From positions 1 to 46,844 of the forward strand of contig NZ_JNIV01000032.1 in the NCBI RefSeq assembly GCF_000701405.1: a stretch of 46,844 nt of DNA, read 5' to 3'. Made by a program: the position numbers and the translations under genes. Position 1 is the stretch's first letter. Each line of letters begins with the position of its first letter. Source of the stretch: Deinococcus marmoris DSM 12784 (GTDB taxonomy: Bacteria; Deinococcota; Deinococci; Deinococcales; Deinococcaceae). The notes under the pieces were generated by a model. It saw nothing but the letters and a program-made list of their open reading frames with translations, had not been told where the DNA came from and ran no database searches. Positions 24,526 through 32,809 of this stretch are shown here, in pieces.

Positions 24526-26832
24526 TCACTCCACACCGTCTGGCTGCCATTGAAACTCAGACAGCAGGCTCCCCTGAGCCTGGACCATCGCCGCCACCGC
24601 CTCATCTGCGGGCTGGGGCCGCGCAAAGTAGAAGCCCTGCCCCAGATCACAGCCCAGCTGACGAAGCCGGGCCACCGTACACGCGTCCTCAATCCCCTCG
24701 GCCACCACCATCAGATCCAGGCTATGCCCCAGAGCCACCATCGCCTCGATAAAGGCCCCATCCGTCTGACTGTCCTGGATAAAGACCCGGTCGATCTTGA
24801 GCACGTCCACTGGCAGCGAGCGCAGTTGTCCCAGGCTGGAATAGCCCGTCCCGAAGTCATCCAGTGCCACGCGCACCCCCAGCGCCCGCAGCTCCATCAG
24901 TTGATGCCGTGCCTGCTTGACGTCTGCCAACACGGCACTCTCGGTGACCTCCAGCGTCAGGAGCTGGGGCAGCGCGCCGTGATCTGCCAGCGCGGCGCAG
25001 ACGTCCGCCACGAAATCTGGATGGGCGAAGCGCATGGCCGACACATTGACCGCCACGCTCACGCCGGGGAGTTCGGTCTGCCACGCGCACATCTGCCGAA
25101 TGGACTCCCGCAAAGCCCACTGCCCCAGACTGCCCATCATCTCGCGGGCCTCCGCCACCGGGATGAAGTCGGCGGGTGAAACTGACCCCAGCAACGGGGA
25201 GACCCAGCGCATCAGGGCCTCAAAGCTGCGAACCCGGCCACTGCCCAGATCCAGCAACGGTTGAAAGTGCATCGACAGTTCGCCGCGTTCCAGCGCGCCG
25301 CGCAGGAGCACTTCCATCTGGGCCTGTGGCATGTGCAGACCGTTGAGCTGCTCACTGGCAAAGCGCCAGGTCCCCTTGCCCGCCTGCTTGGCCCGGTACA
25401 TGGCCGCGTCCGCGTGCCCAATGGCCTCGGCGGCGTCGCTGGCATCATCAGGGGCCAGCGCCACCCCAATGCTGGCCGTGAGATTCAGCATCTCAGGACC
25501 GATCTGGAACGGCTGCCCCACCGCGTCCAGCAGGGCCTGGGCCACCTGGGCTGCCTGGGGCGCAGCAGCGTTGGGCAGAACCGCCACGAACTCGTCACCG
25601 CCAAAACGCGAGATCACGGCGTTCGGTGGCAACTGGGCGGCCAACCGCTCAGCCACCGCCCGCAGGATCTGGTCCCCCACCGGATGACCAAAGGTGTCGT
25701 TGATCAGTTTCATGCGGTCCAGATCCACGAACAGCACCGCGACCGTACCGTTCCAGGTGCGGGCCTCGTCGATCTGGCGTTGCAGTCCACCCTCCAGGTC
25801 GTGGCGGTTGCGCACCCCCGTGAGTGGGTCGTGTTCGGCGCGGTGGGTGAGCCGCACTTGCAGGTGCTGGTTGTCGGTCAGGACCAGAAACTGGCGCAGG
25901 ACGAACAGGGCCACGACCAGCCACAGGACCACTTGCTGCGGGACGTCCAGGGGCGCGCGCAGGTGGGTGCCGAGGTACGCCACGAACACGGTCAGCACCG
26001 CGTAGTGCGGGAGCAGCCGCTTCCAGCGTTCACCGGACGGGTGGTGCAGGAGGGAATGGGCCTGGGCCTGACTGCTGAGATATGCAGCCCAGGCGATCAG
26101 GAACGCGCCAAGCGGCCAGCCAAAATCAATCAGCGCCCCAGGGGCATAGGTTTCGCGGGCCAGCATGTCGTAGTACACGACGTCAGTTCCCAGGTAAGAC
26201 AGCATCCCGGCGGCCAGCAGGGCAACCACACGCCGCTGAATGCCCAGGGGCCGCCACAACGCGAGCGTGACGGTGGCGGCGCACAGCAGCAGGTCCATCA
26301 CCGGATATGCCAGTGAAGCCCACAGGGCCAGAGAAGGCTGGGCATATTCGTTCAGCGTGTCCCGAATGGAGATTTGCCACAGCAGATCACCGAGGACCAG
26401 CGTGACCAGCGCGGCGTCGGTGAGGAAGCTGAGCGTATGCAGGAGGCCCAGCCGCTCACGCTTTAAGGCGAACAGGCCCACGGAGAAGCAGAGCAAGGCC
26501 GCCAGGTAGGCCAGGTCTGCGAGCGACGGAAAGGGCGACTGACCCAGCGCGTTATAGATGGTGTAGACCACCAATCCCAGTCCATAAAACAGCAGGCCGT
26601 AACTGAACCAGCGCCAGGTCCGGAAGGGAGACATCTTTGACCGCCGGGCCACCTGCCAGACCACCAATGCCCCCAGCAGGGAGGGAGGGACGATCAACAG
26701 ATTGGCCAGCAACGGTGCGTAGGTCCCGGAGGGCGCGCCCAGCAGGAGCCAGGCTGCGTAGCACACCAGATAGACGGCCAGGAAAGGTGGCGTCCAGGTG
26801 AGGCCACGCAAAGACATGGGCGCAGTTTCCAA
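24526..26832 (-). CDS. Membrane GGDEF-EAL protein (c-di-GMP turnover)
   Basis: 768 residues. The N-terminal ~310 residues contain about nine or ten membrane helices (for example FLAVYLVCYAAWLLLGAP, LVVYTIYNALG, VMDLLLCAATVTLALW), acting as a sensor region. A GGDEF domain follows with an intact RFGGDEF signature near residue 410 and DHDPLTGVRNR-type start. The EAL domain has EALMRW near 538, NVSAMRF, DDFGTGYSSLGQL and LKIDRVF, so the metal-binding acids are present. Both activities, synthesis and hydrolysis of cyclic di-GMP, are possible; which dominates cannot be read. It ends 100 bases before the split HTH gene and is monocistronic. Confidence 0.93.
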   Translation of the reverse strand: METAPMSLRGLTWTPPFLAVYLVCYAAWLLLGAPSGTYAPLLANLLIVPPSLLGALVVWQVARRSKMSPFRTWRWFSYGLLFYGLGLVVYTIYNALGQSPFPSLADLAYLAALLCFSVGLFALKRERLGLLHTLSFLTDAALVTLVLGDLLWQISIRDTLNEYAQPSLALWASLAYPVMDLLLCAATVTLALWRPLGIQRRVVALLAAGMLSYLGTDVVYYDMLARETYAPGALIDFGWPLGAFLIAWAAYLSSQAQAHSLLHHPSGERWKRLLPHYAVLTVFVAYLGTHLRAPLDVPQQVVLWLVVALFVLRQFLVLTDNQHLQVRLTHRAEHDPLTGVRNRHDLEGGLQRQIDEARTWNGTVAVLFVDLDRMKLINDTFGHPVGDQILRAVAERLAAQLPPNAVISRFGGDEFVAVLPNAAAPQAAQVAQALLDAVGQPFQIGPEMLNLTASIGVALAPDDASDAAEAIGHADAAMYRAKQAGKGTWRFASEQLNGLHMPQAQMEVLLRGALERGELSMHFQPLLDLGSGRVRSFEALMRWVSPLLGSVSPADFIPVAEAREMMGSLGQWALRESIRQMCAWQTELPGVSVAVNVSAMRFAHPDFVADVCAALADHGALPQLLTLEVTESAVLADVKQARHQLMELRALGVRVALDDFGTGYSSLGQLRSLPVDVLKIDRVFIQDSQTDGAFIEAMVALGHSLDLMVVAEGIEDACTVARLRQLGCDLGQGFYFARPQPADEAVAAMVQAQGSLLSEFQWQPDGVE

Positions 26833-27233
26833 TATGCTCCCTCACAGCGCAGTCACATGAGTCAAAGCCAAGCGGATGAGGCAGGAGCTGAGAACAGGGC
26901 ACGCCTGCTGGCCAGCAAAGCCCAACTTGTCATCCGAATTCAACAGGACTCCTGCTGGTGTCAGCTCAAGCCCCTCAAGTCAGGATGGACATCGTTGGGG
27001 ATCGGCTTAGTGGCGCACCTAATGTCAGATTGGGTGTACCCCAAACTGACATCCTGCCCGAGAGACGACTTCGGCTCACCGTGGGGCGTTTTGTGTCACG
27101 CTGTTGACCAGAAGTCAGCGTCCAGAGAACACCCATTGTTGTGGTTATTCGCCATTGGAGCCGCTGTTCACCCCGCTTCTGATCCCGGCCCCCAGAACGC
27201 AGGATGAGCCTTCCCCAAGAGTTCAGGTGGCCA
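26833..27233. other. Intergenic region with a hairpin and interspersed repeat
   Basis: No gene. A near-perfect hairpin lies at 27022-27052 (ATGTCAGATTGGG / CCCAAACTGACAT, 12 of 13 pairs, loop TGTAC). At 27093-27118 GTCACGCTGTTGACCAGAAG and TCAGCG resembles 31474-31499 and, inverted, 24396. Confidence 0.45.
27022..27052. repeat. 13-bp stem hairpin
   Basis: 12 of 13 bases pair with a 5-base loop; no T tract on either side. It may be an insertion-element end or a structured RNA rather than a terminator. Confidence 0.55.
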
Positions 27234-27275
27234 TTGACAGACTGCGCCAAATCATGCAACATTTGATGTGTCATG
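27234..27275 (+). promoter_or_regulatory. Promoter and candidate operator of the Rrf2 gene
   Basis: TTGACA (27234-27239) and CAACAT (27257-27262) are 17 bases apart and put transcription start a few bases before the ATG at 27273, so the mRNA would be leaderless; no ribosome site is present. A 23-base dyad CATG-CA-ACAT-TTG-ATGT-GT-CATG (27253-27275) covers the -10 and start codon, a good place for autorepression by the Rrf2 protein. Confidence 0.5.
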
Positions 27276-27746
27276 AATTTAGACAGCCGACTTTCCAGCG
27301 TGCTTCACCTGCTCCTGCACCTGATGGAGGCCGAGAATGCCATTCCCTCTGAACAGCTCGCCACCGCCATGAACTCCAATCCTGTCGTGGTGCGCCGTAC
27401 GATGGCCGGACTGCGTGACGCCGGACTGGTCCGCTCCGAGAAGGGCCACGGCGGCGGCTGGCGGCTGAGCTGTGACCCGGCAAAAACCACCGTGTTGGAC
27501 GTGTATCAGGCGCTTGGCTCTCCCCGATTGTTTGCGGTGGGCAACCGCCACGACGCGCCCACCTGCCTGATTGAGCAGGCTGTCAACGTGGCCCTGAACG
27601 ACGCTTTTCGGGAAGCCGAGAATCTGATTACCACGCAGCTCGGCACCCTGACCCTGTCCGCCCTCTCGACCGACTTCAGTGAACGCATCAAGATCTACGC
27701 CCACACCCACAAGGAGAATCCCCATGCCATCCCAGACCAGCGCTGA
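27273..27746 (+). CDS. Rrf2 family transcriptional regulator
   Basis: 157 residues. The winged HTH is typical: SVLHLLLHLMEAENAIPSEQ, VVVRRTMAGLRDAGLVRSEK and GHGGGWRLSCDP (the GxGGG wing). One Cys lies at TCLIEQ (about residue 92); the three-Cys iron-sulfur cluster motif of IscR is absent, so it is the YwnA-like, redox or electrophile-sensing branch. Its last 23 bases overlap the flavoprotein gene, which is thus its probable regulated partner. The two-gene pair Rrf2 plus thioredoxin-reductase-like protein is widespread in bacteria. Confidence 0.9.
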   Translation: MNLDSRLSSVLHLLLHLMEAENAIPSEQLATAMNSNPVVVRRTMAGLRDAGLVRSEKGHGGGWRLSCDPAKTTVLDVYQALGSPRLFAVGNRHDAPTCLIEQAVNVALNDAFREAENLITTQLGTLTLSALSTDFSERIKIYAHTHKENPHAIPDQR

Positions 27747-28692
27747 GTCACACTCTTTTGCAGCCCCCTATGACGCTATCGTGATCGGCGGCAGTTATGC
27801 GGGCCTGTCCGGTGCGATGCAGATTGCCCGCAGTGGCCGTCCCGTCTGCATCATCGACAGCAGCCAACCACGCAACCGCTTCGCCGCTCACTCACACGGC
27901 TTCTTTGGGCAGGACGGCCAGGGTCCAGCGCAGATGATCGCGCAGGCCCGCGCTGATCTGGGCCGCTACCCGAATGTCACCTTCCTGGACGCACGGGCCA
28001 CTGCCGCCGCACAGGAGGACAGCGGCTTCAGTGTGACCACTGAAGCCGGCGAGACGTTCCATGCCAAAAAACTGCTGCTGGCTTACGGTGTGGTGGACAT
28101 CCTGCCTGACCTTCCTGGCCTCAAGGAGCGCTGGGGCATCACGGCGTTGCACTGCCCGTACTGTCACGGCTATGAGGTCAAGGGCGCGCGGCTGGGCGTG
28201 CTGAGTGTTGGCCCCTTCTCACCCCATCAGGCCCTGCTGATCTCCGACTGGGGGCCAGTCACCTACTTCTTGAATGGACAGCCGCATCCAGACGAACTGA
28301 CATTGGCGAAATTGAAGGGGCGCGGCATCAAGATAGAAAAGAGCGTGGTGACGGCACTGGAAGGTGAGTCTCCGGCCCTGAGTGGTGTCCGGTTGGAGGA
28401 TGGACGCCTGATCCCACTGGACGCCCTGTTTCTGGGTTCACGGATCCGCTTTGCCAGCGACATTGCCGGGCAACTGGGCTGTGCCACCGAGGAGGGGATG
28501 CAGGGGCCGCTGCTTCAGACTGACGCGTTCAAGCAGACCACCGTACCGGGGGTCTATGCGGCGGGCGATCTGACGCCGCGCGTCGCCAACGCCAGCATGG
28601 CCGCCGCTGACGGTGTCTTCGCAGGCGTGTGTCTGCACCAGTCGCTGATCTTTGGGCCGCTGGACGCGCTGGAAAAGGTGGCGTCGGACTGA
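27724..28692 (+). CDS. Thioredoxin reductase-like FAD-dependent oxidoreductase
   Basis: 322 residues from ATG at 27724 (AAGGAG 9 bases upstream), overlapping the Rrf2 gene. FAD-binding IVIGGSYAGLSGA lies at 20-32; the thioredoxin reductase redox motif CPYC is at 144-147 (ALHCPYCHGYE); a second nucleotide-binding region follows, less canonical (GVLSVGPFSPHQ), and the FAD C-terminal motif is VYAAGDLT. Overall it is like TrxB but shorter in the NAD(P)H region, as in the ferredoxin/flavin-linked or 'NAD(P)/FAD-dependent oxidoreductase' subgroup that pairs with Rrf2. It probably reduces a disulfide or a small electrophile; the electron donor is not clear. Confidence 0.9.
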   Translation: MPSQTSAESHSFAAPYDAIVIGGSYAGLSGAMQIARSGRPVCIIDSSQPRNRFAAHSHGFFGQDGQGPAQMIAQARADLGRYPNVTFLDARATAAAQEDSGFSVTTEAGETFHAKKLLLAYGVVDILPDLPGLKERWGITALHCPYCHGYEVKGARLGVLSVGPFSPHQALLISDWGPVTYFLNGQPHPDELTLAKLKGRGIKIEKSVVTALEGESPALSGVRLEDGRLIPLDALFLGSRIRFASDIAGQLGCATEEGMQGPLLQTDAFKQTTVPGVYAAGDLTPRVANASMAAADGVFAGVCLHQSLIFGPLDALEKVASD

Positions 28693-29153
28693 GCTGTCCC
28701 GGACGGGTCTCTCCACTGGGTTCTCAGGACCAATCGCCTTTTTTCTGCCGTCCACAACTTCTGGGAACCCATGCGTTGTCCGGGTTCCCGTTGTCGTCCT
28801 TCCGTCAAGCACTTCCGACGGACTGGCCCGAAGAGCCTTCATCTGGACCGGCGTCCTGAAGCAGGCCCGAGTCCCAGTGGTGCGTCAGATCCTGGGTGGG
28901 TACGCAGATCAGGGGGCTCCGGGGCGTGTCGCGCCTGGCCGACTGAGCGCCCAGAGTCTTCACTGCTCCGGTCGGCAGAATCATCACGCCTCGCCCACCG
29001 CCCGTCTTCCAGTTGTTCAGCGCGAGCTGTTGACACTACAAGCGCGAACATTCCAACAGCCGGACGATCACGGTTCTCAGGCCGACGCTTCCAGGGCCCC
29101 CGTGAACCGTAGGGGGGTCCTGGAAGCCTGTTGGGATGTCCACTCTCCCAGGG
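28693..29153. other. Gene-free region between convergent genes
   Basis: Neither strand gives a convincing protein. The strongest feature is the hairpin at 29088-29126. The sequence could hold a fully decayed gene; I see no family. Confidence 0.4.
29088..29126. terminator. Hairpin, possible bidirectional terminator
   Basis: CTTCCAGGGCCCCC (29088-29101) pairs with GGGGGTCCTGGAAG (29113-29126), one mismatch, loop about 11 bases. It lies 28 bases past the stop of the minus-strand hydrolase gene (end 29154), which would suit termination of that gene. No clear T tract. Confidence 0.45.
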
Positions 29154-29936
29154 TTACAGGGCTGGCCTGATGCCGAGTGTGTGGGTGCTCTCCTCAGCCT
29201 TCTGGGTCCAGGTCACCAGCTCGCGAACAATGACGGCCCACTGGGCCTCGTCCGGCTCGTGGGCCATGTTCGCGTCCTCCATCTGCCGGACTTCAGCGGC
29301 TTCGGCGTACTGCCGGCCGATCTCCGGCGCACAGATGCGGTCGCGCGCGCCGATCACCACCAGGGTCGGCACTTTCAGCCCGGCGGCGTGGGTCACCGGC
29401 GAGCCTTCGCACCACTGTTCCGGGGTCAGAATCGCGTCGTAGCAGCGCCTCAGGAAGCGGATGCTGGACGCGTCATACACCGCACGCAGATCCGTGGGCG
29501 CACTCACCGCCACCACGTGCGTGGCTCGGGAGGCCTGTCCCCCGGGCACGGAGACGCTCAGCAGCGCGCTCAGTCCACCCATGCTCAAGCCCAGCACAAC
29601 CAGCGGTTCCCGGACTCCAGGTTGTCCGGTCAGCCACGCCAGCGCCGCGCCCAGATCGGCTGGCCCGCTCAGGCCGTAGTCGTCACAGCCCGCCGAGCCC
29701 CGCCAACCGCGTTGGGACAGGCTCAGGGCGTGCCAGCCGGCGGCGTGCACCTGCCGGGCCGGATGAACCATCGCGCCCGCATCCTGCCCCCAGCCGTGCA
29801 GCAGCAGCGCCGCAGGAGCTTCACCCGGGTGCCGCCAGAAGTATCCGCCCAGCTCGCCGGCAGGCCCCGGGAGGCTCACCAACGTTGCATCTGGAAGTGG
29901 GGGCAGGGTCAGGCCGGGAATGAACATGCCCTCCAT
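29154..29936 (-). CDS. Alpha/beta hydrolase
   Basis: 260 residues from ATG at 29936 (GGCGGG 8 bases upstream; ATG at 29927 is an alternative). The fold signatures are LLLHGWGQDAG (oxyanion loop, 45-55), the nucleophile elbow VLGLSMGGLSA with Ser 118, VVIGARDRICAPE with the acid, and AHEPDE with the likely catalytic His. No signal peptide, so cytoplasmic; the substrate cannot be told. The 5' end faces the MerR gene 100 bases away, but the MerR-type dyad promoter points the other way. Its own promoter is not obvious. Confidence 0.88.
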   Translation of the reverse strand: MEGMFIPGLTLPPLPDATLVSLPGPAGELGGYFWRHPGEAPAALLLHGWGQDAGAMVHPARQVHAAGWHALSLSQRGWRGSAGCDDYGLSGPADLGAALAWLTGQPGVREPLVVLGLSMGGLSALLSVSVPGGQASRATHVVAVSAPTDLRAVYDASSIRFLRRCYDAILTPEQWCEGSPVTHAAGLKVPTLVVIGARDRICAPEIGRQYAEAAEVRQMEDANMAHEPDEAQWAVIVRELVTWTQKAEESTHTLGIRPAL

Positions 29937-29997
29937 TCTGTACGCCCGCCAAGGGGCCAGGCCGTCTTTATCGTTGCTCCATGTCTGACCTGAGCCC

Positions 29998-30029
29998 TTG
30001 ACCCTGACACAGGTGTCAGGGTCTACCCT
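29998..30029 (+). promoter_or_regulatory. MerR-type promoter with elongated spacer and dyad
   Basis: -35 TTGACC (29998-30003), -10 TACCCT (30024-30029), 20-base spacer instead of 17. Between them is a perfect 9-bp dyad CCCTGACAC-AG-GTGTCAGGG (30002-30021). This is the layout at which MerR proteins bind and untwist DNA. Start of transcription falls at about 30036, the GTG start codon of the MerR gene. Confidence 0.85.
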
Positions 30030-30035
30030 GACGGT

Positions 30036-30431
30036 GTGGAGACGATGCGGATCGGACAACTCGCCAGCGCAACCGGCGTCAGTGCCCGCGCCATTCGCCA
30101 CTACGACGGCCTCGGCCTGCTGACCCCCACCCGGGGGGACAACCAGTACCGGGCATTCCAGATGGAGGACGTCGAACGGGTCAAGCTCATTCAGCTGTTC
30201 CTCGGCGCCGGGTTCAGGCTCGACGAAATTCGCGAACGGGTGCCCTGCTTTCGCTCCGGGCACACCACGCTGGACGCCCCCGTGGAGGAGGTGCGCGCCT
30301 TGTACGTCCGCAAGATCGCGGACGTGGACGCACGGATCGCTGCCCTCCAGCGCCTGCGCGAGAAGCTCGAAGCGGACGCCCGGCACCTGGAAGCCCAGGC
30401 GGTCGGCGGACAGGTCAGCCCCACCGACTGA
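30036..30431 (+). CDS. MerR family transcriptional regulator
   Basis: 131 residues from GTG 30036, which coincides with the predicted transcription start (leaderless); ATG 30045 (MRIGQLASATGVSARAIRHY) is the alternative. The HTH and wing (RAIRHYDGLGLLTPTRGDNQ, YRAF) are canonical, followed by the long dimerisation helix (YVRKIADVDARIAALQRLRE). One Cys only (VPCFRSG), so it is not a mercury, copper or SoxR-like sensor; a drug- or stress-type ligand is more likely. It should autoregulate through the dyad promoter and may control the metallo-hydrolase gene 86 bases downstream. Confidence 0.9.
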   Translation: METMRIGQLASATGVSARAIRHYDGLGLLTPTRGDNQYRAFQMEDVERVKLIQLFLGAGFRLDEIRERVPCFRSGHTTLDAPVEEVRALYVRKIADVDARIAALQRLREKLEADARHLEAQAVGGQVSPTD

Positions 30432-30517
30432 AGCTCCGCGCTCTTCCCCGCACCCGACCTGTCCGGTTGTGCGTTCCCTCCTCATACCCAGCCACCCACC
30501 GCACAAGGAGTTCCACC

Positions 30518-31288
30518 ATGCAGATTCAGCAGATTCGCAACGCCACCCTGAAGCTCACTTACGCCGGCAAGACCTTCCTGATTGACCCCATGCTCGCCGA
30601 GCAGGGCGCCTATCCTGGCCTGGAGGGCACCGTGAACAGTGACCGCCGCAACCCCACGGTGGCGCTGCCCGTTCAGCTCAGCGAGCTGTTTGCCGTGGAC
30701 GCCGTGATCGTCACCCACACCCACCAGGACCACTGGGACGACGTCGCCCAGCAGCAGGTGCCCAGGACCCTGCCCATCTTCGTGCAGCACGACGCGGACG
30801 CGCAGCTGGTGCGGTCCGCCGGGTTCACGGACGTCCGCCTGCTGAGCGAGACCAGCGAATTTGGAGGCGTCACCCTGACCAAAACCTCCGGGCAGCACGG
30901 CTCGGACGCGGCCATCGCCGCCATCGGCGAGATTCTCGGGGAGGTCAGCGGCGTGGTGTTCCGACACCCGGACGAGAAGACGTTGTACTTGGCCGGCGAC
31001 ACCCTCTACAACGATCACGTCCAGCAGGCGCTGGGTGCGTATCACCCGGAAGTGATCATCCTCAACTGCGGCGACGCGCAGGTGGTCGGGCTGGGATCGA
31101 TCATCATGAACAAGGAGGACGTGCTGGCCGTCCACCGCGCCGCGCCGGACGCAATCCTGGTGGCCTCGCACATGGAAGCGGTCAACCACTCGGTGCTGTC
31201 GCGGGACGAACTGCGCACGTTCGCAGCGGAGCAGGGCTGTGCAGCGCAGCTGCTGGTCCCGGACGACGGCCAGGCCGTGACGCTGTAA
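30518..31288 (+). CDS. Metallo-beta-lactamase-fold hydrolase
   Basis: 256 residues from ATG at 30518 with AAGGAG upstream. Begins MQIQQIRNATLKLTYAGKTF, typical of the UlaG-like/YcbL group. Metal ligands: HTHQDH at 67-72, a GQHG His at about 127, GDTLY Asp near 159 and a C-terminal HMEAVNHS His. No signal peptide. It is a hydrolase with an unidentified ester, lactone or phosphodiester substrate. It shares the direction of the MerR gene and ends 49 bases before a strong hairpin. Confidence 0.88.
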   Translation: MQIQQIRNATLKLTYAGKTFLIDPMLAEQGAYPGLEGTVNSDRRNPTVALPVQLSELFAVDAVIVTHTHQDHWDDVAQQQVPRTLPIFVQHDADAQLVRSAGFTDVRLLSETSEFGGVTLTKTSGQHGSDAAIAAIGEILGEVSGVVFRHPDEKTLYLAGDTLYNDHVQQALGAYHPEVIILNCGDAQVVGLGSIIMNKEDVLAVHRAAPDAILVASHMEAVNHSVLSRDELRTFAAEQGCAAQLLVPDDGQAVTL

Positions 31289-31337
31289 GCCACAGCCCAC
31301 ACTGAACGGCGCAACGCTGGTGACCCCGTCTGGGTCA

Positions 31338-31375
31338 GAAGGCTGAGCCTGTCCCATAGGACAGGCTCAGCCTTC
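31338..31375 (+). terminator. Very strong perfect hairpin
   Basis: GAAGGCTGAGCCTGTCC / GGACAGGCTCAGCCTTC, 17 bp perfect stem with loop CATA, 50 bases after the stop of the metallo-hydrolase. No T run follows (ATCCGC), so it could be an inserted small repeat rather than a standard terminator. Confidence 0.6.
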
Positions 31376-31819
31376 ATCCGCAACACTTCTGTCAATTTTG
31401 GGTCTACCCGCCAGATGCATGGATGGTCAGGCGAACAGGTCAAAAATCTGCTAACACCCCAGTTCAACGCCTGCTGGGTCACTCCATTGACTCGAAGTCA
31501 GAGCCTAGGGATGTCTTCAGTTGTCCCTGGGGCAGGTGAGGCTGGTCACCCCACTCACCAGAAACTAGAGGCCAGAATTTCCGACTGAGTCTGCTTAACG
31601 ACATGCTTGGTCTGGCCAGGATTGAGGTGGCGTGTCCCTTAGATCTGGCTGTCTCCCCATGAACTGAACGGATATTTTCGGGTGCTTGAGGCGACCGCGC
31701 GAATGTGCGCCCCAGTCAGCCTGCCATCATCCTGACCCGGTAGATCAGGGGTACAGACGGCGGTTCCCGTCATCTCCTTCCTGCCATCTTCTGGCATCCC
31801 GCCGTATCTCAGGAGTCCT
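31376..31819. other. Gene-free upstream region of the repeat-domain secreted protein
   Basis: No gene. 31470-31565 contains the interspersed repeat shared with 24393-24482 and 27093-27118. The last 30 bases include AGGAG 5 bases before the ATG at 31820. Confidence 0.45.
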
Positions 31820-32716
31820 ATGTCCCAGACCACATTCTCCACCGCTGCCCTGCTGGGCGCTCTCGCTCTCGCTACCCTCGCCCTTCCTGCCGCCGCGCAG
31901 ACCGTCAAGGGCCAGAGCATCTCAGTCAACCCCACTGCTCCGCCCACCGTCACAGGTCTGACCCTGATCAATGCCGATACCGATCAACCTGTTCCTGGTT
32001 TCGATCCGATTCGGCCCGGGGCCACGCTGGACAAGGCCAAGCTGCCCGCACGGCTGAATGTGCGCGCCAACGTCTCAGGCGCAGTCAGGAGCGTGTGGTT
32101 CGGTCTGGACGGCAACGGCAATTACCGATTGCAGGGCGGCGCGCCGTACTCGCTATGCAACGACAGTGGCGGCAACTATGAACCCTGCCCGGCGGCAGTC
32201 TTCGCGCCCGGCAAGCACAGTTTGCTGGTCACGCCCTTTGACGCGGCCAATGGCGGCGGAACAGCGGGGCTGGCAGCTTCACTGACCTACACGGTGGTGG
32301 CAGGTCCCCAGCCTTCGGTCCAGAAACCCGTCCCTGCCCTGGCCGTGGCCAGCTTCACCCTGATCAACGCTGACACCAATCAGCCTGTTCCTGGTTTCGA
32401 TCCCCTGCGCCCCGGCGCACGCCTGCGGCTGTCGGCACTGCCACCGCGCCTGAACATGCGGGCCAACGTGGGCGGCGGCGTGAACAGTGTCCGCTTCGCT
32501 CAGAAGGGCGTCAACGATTATGTGGAGAACGAGGCCCCCTTCGCCTTGTGCGGCGACACCAAGGACCAGAAGGGCAACAAGGGTGATTACCTCCCTTGCG
32601 GTTCCGGCCAGTTCGCGCCTGGTCAGCACCGCTTGACCGCCACGCCCTTCGACAAGATGTTCGCAGCCGGAACAAAAGGGCAGGCGCTGAGTCTGGACTA
32701 CACCGTCGAGCGCTAA
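31820..32716 (+). CDS. Secreted protein with two tandem repeat domains
   Basis: 298 residues. Signal peptide MSQTTFSTAALLGALALATL...AAAQ cleaved near 26. Two copies of a ~115-residue domain follow: copy 1 from LTLINADTDQPVPGFDPI (~48), copy 2 from FTLINADTNQPVPGFDPL (~178). Each contains LP.RLN.RANV.G.V.SV.F...G......APY/F-LC.D, then APG.H.L..TPFD. Two Cys per copy suggest a disulfide. This module (a beta-sandwich seen in cell-surface and carbohydrate-related proteins) has no catalytic residues. It is followed after 93 bases by the NPCBM-Kelch lipoprotein, which suggests a joint surface role. Confidence 0.75.
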   Translation: MSQTTFSTAALLGALALATLALPAAAQTVKGQSISVNPTAPPTVTGLTLINADTDQPVPGFDPIRPGATLDKAKLPARLNVRANVSGAVRSVWFGLDGNGNYRLQGGAPYSLCNDSGGNYEPCPAAVFAPGKHSLLVTPFDAANGGGTAGLAASLTYTVVAGPQPSVQKPVPALAVASFTLINADTNQPVPGFDPLRPGARLRLSALPPRLNMRANVGGGVNSVRFAQKGVNDYVENEAPFALCGDTKDQKGNKGDYLPCGSGQFAPGQHRLTATPFDKMFAAGTKGQALSLDYTVER

Positions 32717-32809
32717 CCCTGATTTGAAAAGGCACCCTCCAAAAGATCGGTTGACTGTGTAATGGTGGGGAAAGGTGTTGAGGGCGTGAAGGGAGCGAAG
32801 GAGGGGACC

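Noticed and set aside
28693..29087. Short ORFs on both strands suggesting a gene
   Set aside because: Three overlapping frames of similar quality, Arg/Ser/Pro-rich, no start site or family; treated as noncoding or decayed.
29937..30506. N-terminal extension of the alpha/beta hydrolase to 30506
   Set aside because: The extension is antisense to the MerR gene and its promoter; the hydrolase fold starts at MFIPG, so ATG 29936 is used.
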